A stretch of DNA of 64,000 nucleotides from Phycicoccus sp. HDW14. Lineage in GTDB: Bacteria > Actinomycetota > Actinomycetes > Actinomycetales > Dermatophilaceae. Position 1 is the first letter of the stretch. The number at the start of each line of letters is the position of its first letter. The DNA is taken from the NCBI RefSeq assembly GCF_011383005.1, contig NZ_CP049935.1:3534001-3598000 (forward strand). Direction: 5' to 3'. Under the pieces are notes generated by a model. That model had not been told where the DNA came from. It saw only the letters and a list, made by a program, of their open reading frames with translations, and did no database searches. This document shows, piece by piece, positions 1 to 7,709 of this stretch. The translations under genes were made by a program, and so were the position numbers.

Positions 1-599
1 TCTGGGAGGCCCACTACGCCGACCGCGAGCAGGTCTGGAGCGGGCGGGTCAACGGGATCCTCGAGGGGGTCCTCGCCGGGCTCGCGCCGGGGCGGGCGCT
101 GGACCTCGGGTGCGGCGAGGGCGGGGACGCGGTGCACCTCGCGCGGCTCGGGTGGTCGGTGACGGCGGTCGACATCTCGGCGACGGCCGTCGAGCGGACG
201 CGTGCGGCGGCGGAGGCGGCCGGGGTCGGGGACCGGGTGCTCGTCGAGCGGCACGACCTCGCCGCGTCCGTGCCCGCCGGCCCGTTCGACCTGGTCAGCG
301 CCCAGTACCTCCAGAGCCCGGTGTCGTTGCCGCGCTCGTCGGTGTTGCAGCGGGCGGCCGAGTCGCTGGTCGTCGGCGGCCTGCTCGTCGTCGTCGACCA
401 CGGGGAGGTGCCGCCGTGGGGGCAGCCGCCCGAGGGTCACGTGTTCGCCTCCCCGGAGGAGCTGCTCGCCGACCTCGGCCCCGATCCCGCGCGGTTCGTA
501 CCGGAGGTCGTGGGGGCCGCCGCGCGTGAGGTCGTGGGCCCCGACGGGGAGCGAGCCACCCTCTCCGACGCGCTCGTCGTGCTGCGCCGGGTGGGCTGA
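1..599 (+). CDS. Class I SAM-dependent methyltransferase, 5' end outside window
   Basis: Open from the first base of the window in the frame that begins at base 3, giving about 198 residues, so few residues of a typical 200-residue small methyltransferase are missing. The SAM-binding motif I is clear (ALDLGCGEGGD), followed by the acidic end of strand beta2 (VTAVDIS) and a motif with FDLVSAQYLQ. The C-terminal half is less conserved. The type resembles TehB/UbiE-like enzymes; the substrate cannot be read from sequence. It ends 73 bases before an ArsR operon that has its own promoter, so the two are probably separate transcription units. Confidence 0.85.
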   Translation, partial: WEAHYADREQVWSGRVNGILEGVLAGLAPGRALDLGCGEGGDAVHLARLGWSVTAVDISATAVERTRAAAEAAGVGDRVLVERHDLAASVPAGPFDLVSAQYLQSPVSLPRSSVLQRAAESLVVGGLLVVVDHGEVPPWGQPPEGHVFASPEELLADLGPDPARFVPEVVGAAAREVVGPDGERATLSDALVVLRRVG

Positions 600-637
600 C
601 CCGCCGGGGCGGTCGCAGGTCGGCGGCGTCCATGCCC

Positions 638-666
638 TTGCACATATATACGTCGTGGCATACCTT
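638..666 (+). promoter_or_regulatory. Probable promoter of the arsR-SRPBCC-DHFR operon, leaderless start
   Basis: TTGCAC at 638-643 and TACCTT at 661-666 are separated by 17 bases. The -10 box ends six bases before the GTG at 673, so transcription would begin at or next to the start codon, giving a leaderless mRNA of the kind common in actinobacteria. The spacer is AT-rich (ATATATAC), unusual in this DNA, and may hold the autoregulatory ArsR operator. Inferred from sequence only. Confidence 0.5.
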
Positions 667-672
667 GGGGTG

Positions 673-1017
673 GTGACCGGTGCCCTGGACGTCCTCGAGG
701 TGATCGCCGAGCCGACCCGTCGCCGGATCCTCGATGCGGTGCGGGGCGGCGAGCGGTCGGTCTCCGAGCTCGTCGAGATCGTCGGGATGCACCAGCCCGG
801 GGTGTCCCGACACCTGCGGGTGCTGCGCGACGCCGGCCTCGTCGAGGTCCGTCGCGACGCCCAGCGCCGCCTCTACCGCCTGCGCGCCGAGCCCCTGCGT
901 GAGCTCGACGAGTGGCTCGAGCCCTACCGCGCCGAGCTGTCGGGGCGCCTCGACTCCCTCGAGCGCCACCTCGCGCGCACGTCCCGACCCATCCCCCCGA
1001 AGGAGCGATCCTCGTGA
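673..1017 (+). CDS. ArsR-family winged-helix transcriptional regulator
   Basis: About 114 residues. An ArsR/SmtB winged helix covers residues 5-85: the stretch EPTRRRILDAVRGGERSVSEL is followed by the recognition helix in HQPGVSRHLRVLRDAGLV and a beta wing (EVRRDAQRRLYRLR). There are no cysteine pairs, so it is not an obvious metal sensor. It belongs to the subgroup that sits directly before SRPBCC/AHSA1 genes, which commonly represses its own operon. GTG 673 was chosen because it lies where transcription should start; GTG 670 is equally in frame. The stop overlaps the GTG of the next gene, implying translational coupling. Confidence 0.9.
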   Translation: MTGALDVLEVIAEPTRRRILDAVRGGERSVSELVEIVGMHQPGVSRHLRVLRDAGLVEVRRDAQRRLYRLRAEPLRELDEWLEPYRAELSGRLDSLERHLARTSRPIPPKERSS

Positions 1018-1553
1018 CCGACGACCTGACCACCCGCTACGACGGCGTGCTCGAACGCACCACCGACGGCGGGGTCATCCGCTTCGAGCGACACCTCGCC
1101 CACGACGTGCGGGACGTGTGGGAGGCCATCACCTCGCCCGAGCGGCTCGCCGACTGGTGGCTGCCGTTCGATGCCGACGTGACCGTCGACCTGCGCGAGG
1201 GCGGCGAGATGGTCTTCGCGGGCCGCGCGACCGAGGAGCCGGTGACGATGACGTGCACGATCCTGCGGGTCGACCCGCCCGTGCTGTTCGAGCACACGCA
1301 CCCCGCGCCGGGGTCGACGATGCGCTGGGAGCTCGAGCCGCACGACACCGGCTGCGTCCTCCGCCTCAGCCACACCGTCCCCGACGTCACCGAGGCCGTC
1401 GACAACCTCTACCTCGTCGGCCTCCAGACCTCCCTCGACCGTCTCGAGCCGTGCCTCGCCGGTCGGCCGGTGCCGTGGGACTGGGATGCCTTCGCCGCCG
1501 GCCGGGCCCACTACGCCGGTCTCGGCCTGGCGACTGCGGCGGACGCGTCGTGA
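1014..1553 (+). CDS. SRPBCC (AHSA1-like) domain protein
   Basis: 179 residues with the helix-grip START/AHSA1 fold: FERHLAHDVRDVWEAITSPE, then ADWWLPFDADV, and beta strands through LRLSHTV. Family members bind hydrophobic ligands or co-chaperone partners, and the exact ligand is unknown. GTG start overlaps the stop of the ArsR gene (GTGA) and the stop overlaps the next GTG, so the three genes form one coupled operon. The ArsR-AHSA1-DHFR-like order is a recurring actinobacterial arrangement whose physiological role is not established. Confidence 0.88.
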   Translation: MTDDLTTRYDGVLERTTDGGVIRFERHLAHDVRDVWEAITSPERLADWWLPFDADVTVDLREGGEMVFAGRATEEPVTMTCTILRVDPPVLFEHTHPAPGSTMRWELEPHDTGCVLRLSHTVPDVTEAVDNLYLVGLQTSLDRLEPCLAGRPVPWDWDAFAAGRAHYAGLGLATAADAS

Positions 1554-2206
1554 GCGCCCCGCGGGAGCAGCTGCTCCGGGTGCAGAACTTCATGCTGTCG
1601 ACCGACGGCTTCGGCACCGGTGAGGGCCAGAGCATCGAGCGGCCCTTCGGGCACGCCGACCCGTCGCGGCTGGCCGCGTGGGCGGGGGCGACGGCGAGCT
1701 GGCCGAACCGCGCCGAGCCCGGCGGCACCCGCGGCCTCGACGACTACTTCACGCGGGACTTCAGCCACGGCATCGGCGCCGAGATCATGGGCCGCGGCAA
1801 GTTCGGTCCGCAGCAGGGGCCGTGGGAGTCGTACGAGTGGGAGGGGTGGTGGGGGGACGAGCCGCCGTTCCACACGCCGGTGTTCGTGCTGACGCACCAC
1901 CCGCGGCCGTCGATCTCGCTGTCGGACACCACGTTCCACTTCATAGATGCCTCGCCGGCGGAGGCCCTGCGGCAGGCGAAGGCCGCTGCCGGCGGGCTGG
2001 ACGTCCGCCTCGGCGGGGGCGTGGCCACGGTGCGTGACTTCCTCGCGGCCGACCTCGTCGACACGATGCACGTCGCCGTCGCGCCCGTGGAGATCGGCCG
2101 GGGCGGCCGGCTGTGGGAGTCGCCCGACGAGCTGCTCGACCGCTTCCACCACGAGGAGGTCCCGAGCCCGAGCGGCGTCGTCCACCACCTCTTCTGGCGC
2201 CGCTGA
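1550..2206 (+). CDS. Dihydrofolate reductase family protein (RibD C-terminal domain-like)
   Basis: 218 residues. It opens with VQNFMLSTDGFGTGEG, the DHFR/RibD-like first strand, has GIGAEIMGRGKFG near residue 85 and the nucleotide-binding DVRLGGGVATVRDFLAADLVD region. This family is NADPH-dependent reductase-like; the true substrate is usually not folate and remains unknown. It is the third gene of the overlapping ArsR operon. The length is typical of the longer members of the family. Confidence 0.87.
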   Translation: MSAPREQLLRVQNFMLSTDGFGTGEGQSIERPFGHADPSRLAAWAGATASWPNRAEPGGTRGLDDYFTRDFSHGIGAEIMGRGKFGPQQGPWESYEWEGWWGDEPPFHTPVFVLTHHPRPSISLSDTTFHFIDASPAEALRQAKAAAGGLDVRLGGGVATVRDFLAADLVDTMHVAVAPVEIGRGGRLWESPDELLDRFHHEEVPSPSGVVHHLFWRR

Positions 2207-2213
2207 ACCCGGT

Positions 2214-2390
2214 CGCCGCGGGTCTGCGAACGTAGACGAGGCTCTTCTCGACGACCGCGATGGCGTTGATGGCGTCGATGAGGGTGGGCCCGCCGGTGTC
2301 GAAGTGGCCAAGCTGGGACACGGTGCCGGTCGCGATGATCGTCGCGAACGGGTAGCCAGCCCAGCGTTCTGTACCGGGCGAGACGGTCCG
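2214..2390 (-). pseudogene. Possible short gene remnant, unrecognised
   Basis: On the minus strand one frame reads a protein-like stretch with normal codon bias (AGYPFATIIATGTVSQLGHF, then DTGGPTLIDAINAIAVVEKS). It is immediately preceded by an in-frame TGA and has no good start or ribosome site. It lies between two convergent genes. It could be the decayed tail of a gene or chance coding bias; no family was recognised. Confidence 0.25.
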
Positions 2391-2393
2391 CGG

Positions 2394-2771
2394 TCATGGC
2401 TTGAATCGGGCACCCTCGGTCAGGTAGAGCCCGACTGCGATCTCTGTCAGCTTCATCGACCCCTCCACGCAGGCGGTGTCGATGCCGCTCGCGAACTCGG
2501 CGATGAGGTCGTCGGAGGGCAGCGAGTCCCCACCGTCAACCTTCTGCGCGCTGACGAGCATGTCCGCCGCCGCGACCCGCCGCTGGTCCTTGTCCATCTC
2601 GGACTGGAAGTCGGAGCAGGTCGTGTCGCTGTAGCTCTTGGCCCAAGTCTGCTCGTACTTCCCACCGGAGACCGCGCCCCCCGAGTCGGTGTCGGAGCCA
2701 CCTCCCCCGCACCCCGACAGGGCGAAGACGATCCCCACCCCGACAACTGCGACCGTTCTGCGCATCCCCAT
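2394..2771 (-). CDS. Small predicted lipoprotein, unknown function
   Basis: 125 residues. A lipoprotein signal peptide is visible: basic MGMRR, a hydrophobic core (TVAVVGVGIVFAL) and the lipobox LSGC with Cys around residue 21, followed by a Gly/Ser/Asp-rich flexible linker. The mature part has two Cys that could form a disulfide (TTCSDF and DTACVEG). The signal predicts anchoring to the outer face of the cytoplasmic membrane. Composition is less GC-extreme than neighbours, which may indicate a recently acquired gene. No domain recognised. Confidence 0.7.
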   Translation of the reverse strand: MGMRRTVAVVGVGIVFALSGCGGGGSDTDSGGAVSGGKYEQTWAKSYSDTTCSDFQSEMDKDQRRVAAADMLVSAQKVDGGDSLPSDDLIAEFASGIDTACVEGSMKLTEIAVGLYLTEGARFKP

Positions 2772-2921
2772 GGTCAGACGCTCCTCTGCGGGCTACTGGG
2801 CCGAGGCTACGGGTGCAGGTCGGCACTGGCGACTCGTTCACGGATGATCGCGACCTCGGCCGGCGAGCACGTGCCGCGGCCGCTGCACCTGCCGCATCAG
2901 CTCGTGCGTCACCCGCACTGC

Positions 2922-4331
2922 TCAGAAGGGCGGGGTGTCGGGCCAGATGGGCTCGCGGGGCGGCCGACGATGACTCGCCGGGGCCTCGGGCAGGGTGGTG
3001 CGCCGAGTGGGGTGGTGGACCTCGACGCGGCAGCGGGTGCGGGGTTGGGGTGGGCCCACGGCGTGTTCGAGGGTGAACTCGAGGCTGGAGTGGGGTCCGT
3101 CGGGCAGGACGAGGCTCGGGTTGGACGGGGGTGGCGGGTCGGGTTCGCCGGTGGTCCATGAAAGTGGGGTGGGGCGCTGGTCGGGTGGGTCGGTGGTGCG
3201 GGTTCGTCCGGTGGGGTCGGTGACCCAGTAGGTGCCGTCGGAGTCGAGGTGGGTGCTCCAGCCGGGGCGTTGCTTGACCCGGTGGTGGCGGCGGCAGAGG
3301 CAGACCAGGTTGGCGGCGCTCGTGGGACCGGCCTGCCAGGCGATCACGTGGTCGAGGTCGCAGTACCGGGCGTAGACGGTGCAGCCGGGGAAGCGGCAGT
3401 GCACGTCGCGGGCGCGCACGAAAGCGGCGAGTCTTGCGTTCGGCCGGTACGCGGTGGTGGCGAGCTGGTCGTCGGGGTCCACGAACGCGCCGGTGACGGG
3501 GTGCGCGTGGTGTTCGACGACGGTGGTGGTGACGGTGGCCTGGCCGGTGACGAGGTCGGTCAGGGCCTTGGCGCGGGCCCGGTCGATGGTCGCGCACGTG
3601 CCGCCGGCTATGTACTGCTGGGCGAGGGCGTCGATCGCGGCCCACGCGGCACGGGCGTCCTCGGAGGGGAAGGTGCCCAGCCAGGTGTCGACCCCGGGTT
3701 CATCCACCCACCGCCGCAGCCCGGACTCGGACCGGGCCCGCTCGGCCCGCTTCCGGAGCAGGTCGGGGGAGACCTTCGCGAGCAGCCGGCGGGCGCGGCG
3801 TCGCAGCCTCGTGGCGTCCTCGGTGTCGAACCACGGGTCGAGGGCGGTGATGACGGTGGCGGTGACCTCGGCCGGGCACTCCTCGAGCTCGCCGGCGACG
3901 ACCTGCGCCCGGTACCCGTCCAGCCGGCCCGTGCGCATCGCCTCGTGCAGGCCGGCCAACCCGGTGGACAGCGCGTCCCCGTCAGCGACTCGGCGGACCG
4001 CGTCGCGCACCCGCCGCTCGGCGGCGACCGCCGACAGGCACAGCACCCCGGACACGACCGCCGGGGCATCGAGTGCGACGTGACCCGCAGCCCGGCGCAG
4101 CTCGACGATGGTGCCGTCCTCGCACCACTCCGGCTCGACCGCCGCCAGCGCGACGATCGCCGAGTCCTGCACCGCCGTGGCCTCGTTCACCAGCCCCTGC
4201 AGCGCCCCGACCACCTCGGCCCACTCCTCGCGCGACCCGCGAGCAGCACCGGACGAGGCCACCGAGGAGAGGGCCTCGCGCGCCACGCGCACGGCATCGA
4301 GCACGTCCTGCGGTGTGGCTGTGGTGGTCAT
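2922..4331 (-). CDS. DUF222 domain protein with C-terminal HNH endonuclease motif
   Basis: 469 residues. The N-terminal two thirds is the helical DUF222 (13E12 repeat) domain. The HNH nuclease lies around residues 330-390 with CRFPGC, DLDHVIAW, then SAANLVCLCRRHHRVKQ, giving the His-Asn-His set and the Cys pairs that hold structural zinc. The last 90 residues are Pro/Arg-rich and disordered-looking. ATG 4331 is preferred over an upstream in-frame start at 4535 because it follows a strong GGGAGGGGGAG site. Such genes are multicopy in many actinobacterial genomes; their role is unproven. Confidence 0.88.
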   Translation of the reverse strand: MTTTATPQDVLDAVRVAREALSSVASSGAARGSREEWAEVVGALQGLVNEATAVQDSAIVALAAVEPEWCEDGTIVELRRAAGHVALDAPAVVSGVLCLSAVAAERRVRDAVRRVADGDALSTGLAGLHEAMRTGRLDGYRAQVVAGELEECPAEVTATVITALDPWFDTEDATRLRRRARRLLAKVSPDLLRKRAERARSESGLRRWVDEPGVDTWLGTFPSEDARAAWAAIDALAQQYIAGGTCATIDRARAKALTDLVTGQATVTTTVVEHHAHPVTGAFVDPDDQLATTAYRPNARLAAFVRARDVHCRFPGCTVYARYCDLDHVIAWQAGPTSAANLVCLCRRHHRVKQRPGWSTHLDSDGTYWVTDPTGRTRTTDPPDQRPTPLSWTTGEPDPPPPSNPSLVLPDGPHSSLEFTLEHAVGPPQPRTRCRVEVHHPTRRTTLPEAPASHRRPPREPIWPDTPPF

Positions 4332-4558
4332 CGGCTCCCCCTCCCCTCGTACCCCCATCCTACCCGCCGCCACCGACAGGCCACCGTCGTCCACAGGACC
4401 TATTCGTCTGTGGCGCAGTCGACTCCATCGCGCTGAGGGTCGCGAGGGCGGCGCAGGACCTACGGTCGCGGGACGGCGTGGTGGCACCGAGCGATGACTT
4501 CCGGACCTTCCACCGGTCAGACTGCCCGAGACCACCGACCCAATGACAGGAGCGCCCG

Positions 4559-4839
4559 ATGTCCTTCCAGGCCTACCTCGACACCATCGAGAAGAAGACC
4601 GGCAAGATCCCCAGGAGCTCGTCGACGAGGCGCGCGCCCGCGGCTACGACGCCGACACCAAGGCCGGCGAGATCGTCGCCTGGCTCGCCGACGAGTACGG
4701 CCTCGGCCGCGGGCACGCGATGGCCCTCGTCCACGTCGTGAAGAACGGACCCGGCATCAGCGACAAGCACGTCGGGACCACCGGCACGCACCGCGACGAC
4801 TCCGACACCCTGCGCCTCGACGGCCTCGCCAACCGCTGA
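4559..4839 (+). pseudogene. DUF4287 protein gene, frameshifted as read
   Basis: The first 18 codons from ATG 4559 read MSFQAYLDTIEKKTGKIP, the standard DUF4287 start. The rest of the family signature (ARGYDADTKAGEIVAW, then GLGRGHAMALVHVVKNG and SDKHVGTTGTH) is in another frame. Restoring one C to the C4 run at 4609-4612 joins them into a 93-residue protein of normal length (GKIP-QELVDEARARGYD). The function of DUF4287 is unknown. The lesion is probably a sequencing deletion; see the finding on recurrent indels. Confidence 0.85.
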
Positions 4840-4857
4840 GGCAGCCTCAGCACCCGA

Positions 4858-5754
4858 TCAGGCGCCGGGGTCGGCCAGCTCGTCACGCCACGAGTGCTGC
4901 GGCTCGTAGCCGAGCAGCCGCCGCGCCTTGTCGATGCAGAAGAACGTCTCGTGCTCGCCCATCTCGCGGCGCACCGGAACGCCCTCGTAGAACTCCGCGA
5001 CCAGCTCCGCGGTGCTCGCCCGCACCGAGTGGTCGGCGTTGGCGATGTTGAACACCTCGTACCCCAACCCGTCGGTGCGCAGGCAGCGCTCGATGGCCAG
5101 GGCCAGGTCGCGGACGTCGATGTAGGCGAAGATGTTGCGCCGCCGCTGGGCCGGGTCGTCGACGAACCCGGGGAACTTCTCGGCGTACTCGTGCGGCTCG
5201 ATGACGTTGTTGATCCGCAGGCCGTAGACGTCGGCCCCGGTGCGCCGCTGCACGGACCGGGCCGTCACCTCGTTGACCACCTTGGACGTCGCGTAGGCGT
5301 CCTCGGGCACCGTCGGGTGCTCCTCGTCGACCGGCAGGTACTCCGGGCGCCGTACGCCGCGCGCGAAGCAGATGCCGTACGTCGTCTCCGAGGAGGCGAA
5401 CACGACCTTCCGGATCCCCAGCACGGCTGCGGCCTCGAGGACGTTCCACGTCGAGAGGACGTTGTTCGCGTACGTCGCGTTGTCGGCCCGCAGGAGGATC
5501 GCCGGCACGGCCGCGAGGTGCACGATCGCGTCGTACGCCGGCTCCTCGGTCAGGTCGAGCTCGTCGAACGAGGCCGGCATTCGCAGGGCGGAGAGCACCT
5601 GTCCGAGGTCGGTGAGGTCGACGTCGAGGTCGGTGACCCCGTCGAGGCCGAGCGGAACCCGGTCGACGTTGGTGACCGTGTGGCCCTGCTCGAGGAGGTA
5701 CGGGACGACGTGTCGGCCGGCCTTGCCACTGCCGCCGGTGAGGAGGATGCGCAT
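4858..5754 (-). CDS. NAD-dependent epimerase/dehydratase (extended SDR)
   Basis: 298 residues. The Rossmann dinucleotide motif MRILLTGGSGKAGRHVV is at the N-terminus, the active-site Tyr-Lys is in DAYATSKVVNE around residue 185, and the substrate half (RINNVIEPHEY, IDVRDLALAIERCL) matches nucleotide-sugar epimerase/dehydratase-like enzymes. The sugar or other substrate is not predictable. It is a monocistronic-looking gene, convergent with the DUF4287 gene and only 18 bases from its stop. The start ATG is clear. Confidence 0.9.
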   Translation of the reverse strand: MRILLTGGSGKAGRHVVPYLLEQGHTVTNVDRVPLGLDGVTDLDVDLTDLGQVLSALRMPASFDELDLTEEPAYDAIVHLAAVPAILLRADNATYANNVLSTWNVLEAAAVLGIRKVVFASSETTYGICFARGVRRPEYLPVDEEHPTVPEDAYATSKVVNEVTARSVQRRTGADVYGLRINNVIEPHEYAEKFPGFVDDPAQRRRNIFAYIDVRDLALAIERCLRTDGLGYEVFNIANADHSVRASTAELVAEFYEGVPVRREMGEHETFFCIDKARRLLGYEPQHSWRDELADPGA

Positions 5755-5802
5755 CCCGCCATCCTCACACCGCGACCGGCCCCCGGAGGACGGGGGCGTC
5801 GC

Positions 5803-6717
5803 TCAGAACGAGAACGTGACCCCGGTGAGCTCCTCGGACCGCTGCCAGAGCAGCCCCGCGAGCGTCGCGTCCTGCGCCCACTGCGAGCGTCGTGCCTCGC
5901 CGACCGGCCCGCGGGTCTCGCCGATGCCCGTCGGCCCGGAGTAGGTCCCCGGTGCGGCCACGGTCGCCGCGTACAGCGGCCCCTCGGCACCCTTCTCGGG
6001 GCCGGGGAAGAGGACCTTGACGCCCAGCTGGGCGATGGTGCCGACGACCGGGATGGCGCCCATCCCGTCCTTGCTCGCGACGAGGTTGGTCGCCGAGACG
6101 CCCGGGTGCGCGGCCGTCGACATGAGGGCGGAGCCGGCGGCGGAGGCCCGGCGCTGCAGCTCGTCCGCGAAGAGCAGGTTGGCCAGCTTGGCCTGCCCGT
6201 AGGTCTTCTGTGAGTCGTAGCCCTCGCGCGGGTTAGCCTCCAGCACACCGCCGTCGCCGCGGTGGTGGGCGATGGACGACACCGTGGTGACACGCGGCGC
6301 GGAGGCCTCCAGCAGGTGCGGCAGCAGCCGACCGGTGAGCGCGAAGTGCCCGAGGTGGTTGGTGCCGAACTGCAGCTCGAAGCCGTCCGCGGTCTCGCGG
6401 AAGCGCGGCGGGGTCATCACGCCGGCGTTGTTGAGGAGCAGGTCGAGCGGACCCTCGAACCGGTCGGCGAAGGCACGCACCGACTCCTGCGAGGCCAGGT
6501 CGAGCGCCTCGACCGTCACCGCGCCACGGGCCCCCGTGCGGCGGATGCGCTGCGCCGCCTCCTCGCCGGCCGTCGTGTTGCGCACGGCGAGCACGACGTC
6601 GGCACCGTGCCGCGCCAGCTCACGCGCCTCGATGAGCCCGATGCCCGAGTTGGCCCCGGTGACCACGGCCCGCCTCCCGGTGAGGTCGGGGATCTCGTCG
6701 AACGTCCAGCGGCTCAT
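5803..6717 (-). CDS. Classical short-chain dehydrogenase/reductase
   Basis: 304 residues, of the retinol-dehydrogenase/oxidoreductase-like subgroup. Visible: TGANSGIG cofactor motif near residue 20, LLLNNAGVM near 95, catalytic Ser in [10 protein letters not shown] and Tyr-Lys in [10 protein letters not shown]. The basic residue after the second strand ([14 protein letters not shown]) favours NADP(H). The substrate is unknown. It is followed in the same direction by a deazaflavin-dependent reductase gene and a VOC gene upstream, suggesting a loose redox/detoxification cluster. Confidence 0.9.
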   Translation of the reverse strand: MSRWTFDEIPDLTGRRAVVTGANSGIGLIEARELARHGADVVLAVRNTTAGEEAAQRIRRTGARGAVTVEALDLASQESVRAFADRFEGPLDLLLNNAGVMTPPRFRETADGFELQFGTNHLGHFALTGRLLPHLLEASAPRVTTVSSIAHHRGDGGVLEANPREGYDSQKTYGQAKLANLLFADELQRRASAAGSALMSTAAHPGVSATNLVASKDGMGAIPVVGTIAQLGVKVLFPGPEKGAEGPLYAATVAAPGTYSGPTGIGETRGPVGEARRSQWAQDATLAGLLWQRSEELTGVTFSF

Positions 6718-6769
6718 GCGGGGCCTCTCGTGGCGGTGTCGGGTCGTGGTGCTGCGGTCGGGTGGGGCG

Positions 6770-7180
6770 TCAGCGACGGGTGAGGGCGACCACGGGGATG
6801 ACGCGGGTCGTCTTCTGCTCGTACGAGCGGAAGCCTTCGGACATCGCCGTGAACCGGGCCCAGGCCGCGTCGCGCTCCTCGCCCTCCAGGACGCTCGCGT
6901 AGACCTCGACGGTGCCGTCGTCCGGGGTCTCGATGGAGACGTCGGGGTGGGCGCGCAGGTTGTGGAACCAGTCGGGGTTGTCCGGGGCGCCGGCCTTGGA
7001 GGCCGCGATGAGCCAGGTGTCGTCGCCGTCGCGGATGGCCGCGACCGGGCTGACCCGCTCGGTGCCGGTGCGGGCGCCGGTGTGGTGCAGGAGGACCAGG
7101 CCGCGGCCGAAGCCCATGGTCTGCACGGTCCCGCCGTTCGCGCGGAACTCCTCGATGACGTTCTTGTTCCAGTCGCTCAC
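6770..7180 (-). CDS. Deazaflavin (F420)-dependent nitroreductase family protein (Ddn-like)
   Basis: 136 residues from GTG 7180. The split-barrel Ddn signature is present: [11 protein letters not shown], then [12 protein letters not shown] and [15 protein letters not shown], where family members contact cofactor F420. The reaction would be F420H2-dependent reduction of a quinone or nitro compound; the physiological substrate is unknown. Together with the PPOX-class protein at 31964 it suggests that the host makes F420. Confidence 0.88.
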   Translation of the reverse strand: MSDWNKNVIEEFRANGGTVQTMGFGRGLVLLHHTGARTGTERVSPVAAIRDGDDTWLIAASKAGAPDNPDWFHNLRAHPDVSIETPDDGTVEVYASVLEGEERDAAWARFTAMSEGFRSYEQKTTRVIPVVALTRR

Positions 7181-7248
7181 GGGTGTGGCCTCTCTGTCGG
7201 GTCGTCGGTGCAACTCCCGGCGGCCCGTGACTGTTCCGGCCGCCTCGC

Positions 7249-7662
7249 TCAGACGGCGGGCTGCGGCACCCCGCGCCCGTGCTCGTCGGCGTTGCGCAGG
7301 ATGCAGAACTCGTTGCCCTCGGGGTCGAGGAGGGTGACCCAGCCGGTGCCCGGGCCGTACTGGCCGCGGTGGTCCTCGAACTCGACCGCGCCGTGCGCGA
7401 GCAGCCGGGCCAGCTCGTCGTCGCGCGTCCCCTCGACCGGCTCGATGTCGAGGTGGATGCGGTTCTTGCCGACCTTGGTCTCGGGCACCTCGATGAAGAG
7501 CAGGCGGTGTGAGCCGTCGCGGCTGAGGATCATGCACTCCTCGTGCCCCCGCTCGTTCGGGTCGCCGGCGACGTCGACGTAGTCGAGGACGCCCTTCCAC
7601 CACTCGGAGAGCTCGTAGGCGTTGCGGCAGTCGATGGTCGTGTGCGAGACGCGTGCGGTCAT
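7249..7662 (-). CDS. VOC family (glyoxalase/bleomycin-resistance-like) protein
   Basis: 137 residues made of two beta-alpha-beta-beta-beta units. The N-terminal SHTTIDCRNAYELSEWWKGVLDY and the C-terminal WVTLLDPEGNEFCILRN are characteristic of actinobacterial VOC proteins. Metal-ligand positions are plausible (HTTID, NRIHLDIEP, GNEFCIL) but the reaction cannot be assigned. It lies in the same direction as the F420-dependent reductase and SDR genes. Confidence 0.85.
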   Translation of the reverse strand: MTARVSHTTIDCRNAYELSEWWKGVLDYVDVAGDPNERGHEECMILSRDGSHRLLFIEVPETKVGKNRIHLDIEPVEGTRDDELARLLAHGAVEFEDHRGQYGPGTGWVTLLDPEGNEFCILRNADEHGRGVPQPAV

Positions 7663-7709
7663 CCGGCCACCCTGTCAGCCACCCCCGGGTGCCGCCAGTG
7701 CTTTGGCGC

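Noticed and set aside
2922..4331. Homing endonuclease or mobile element for the HNH protein
   Set aside because: It is a standalone DUF222-HNH gene with no intron, intein, inverted repeats or flanking duplications.
4332..4558. A start of the HNH protein at 4535 and a short gene in this gap
   Set aside because: The upstream extension is Arg/Ser-rich with no ribosome site, whereas ATG 4331 has a strong one.
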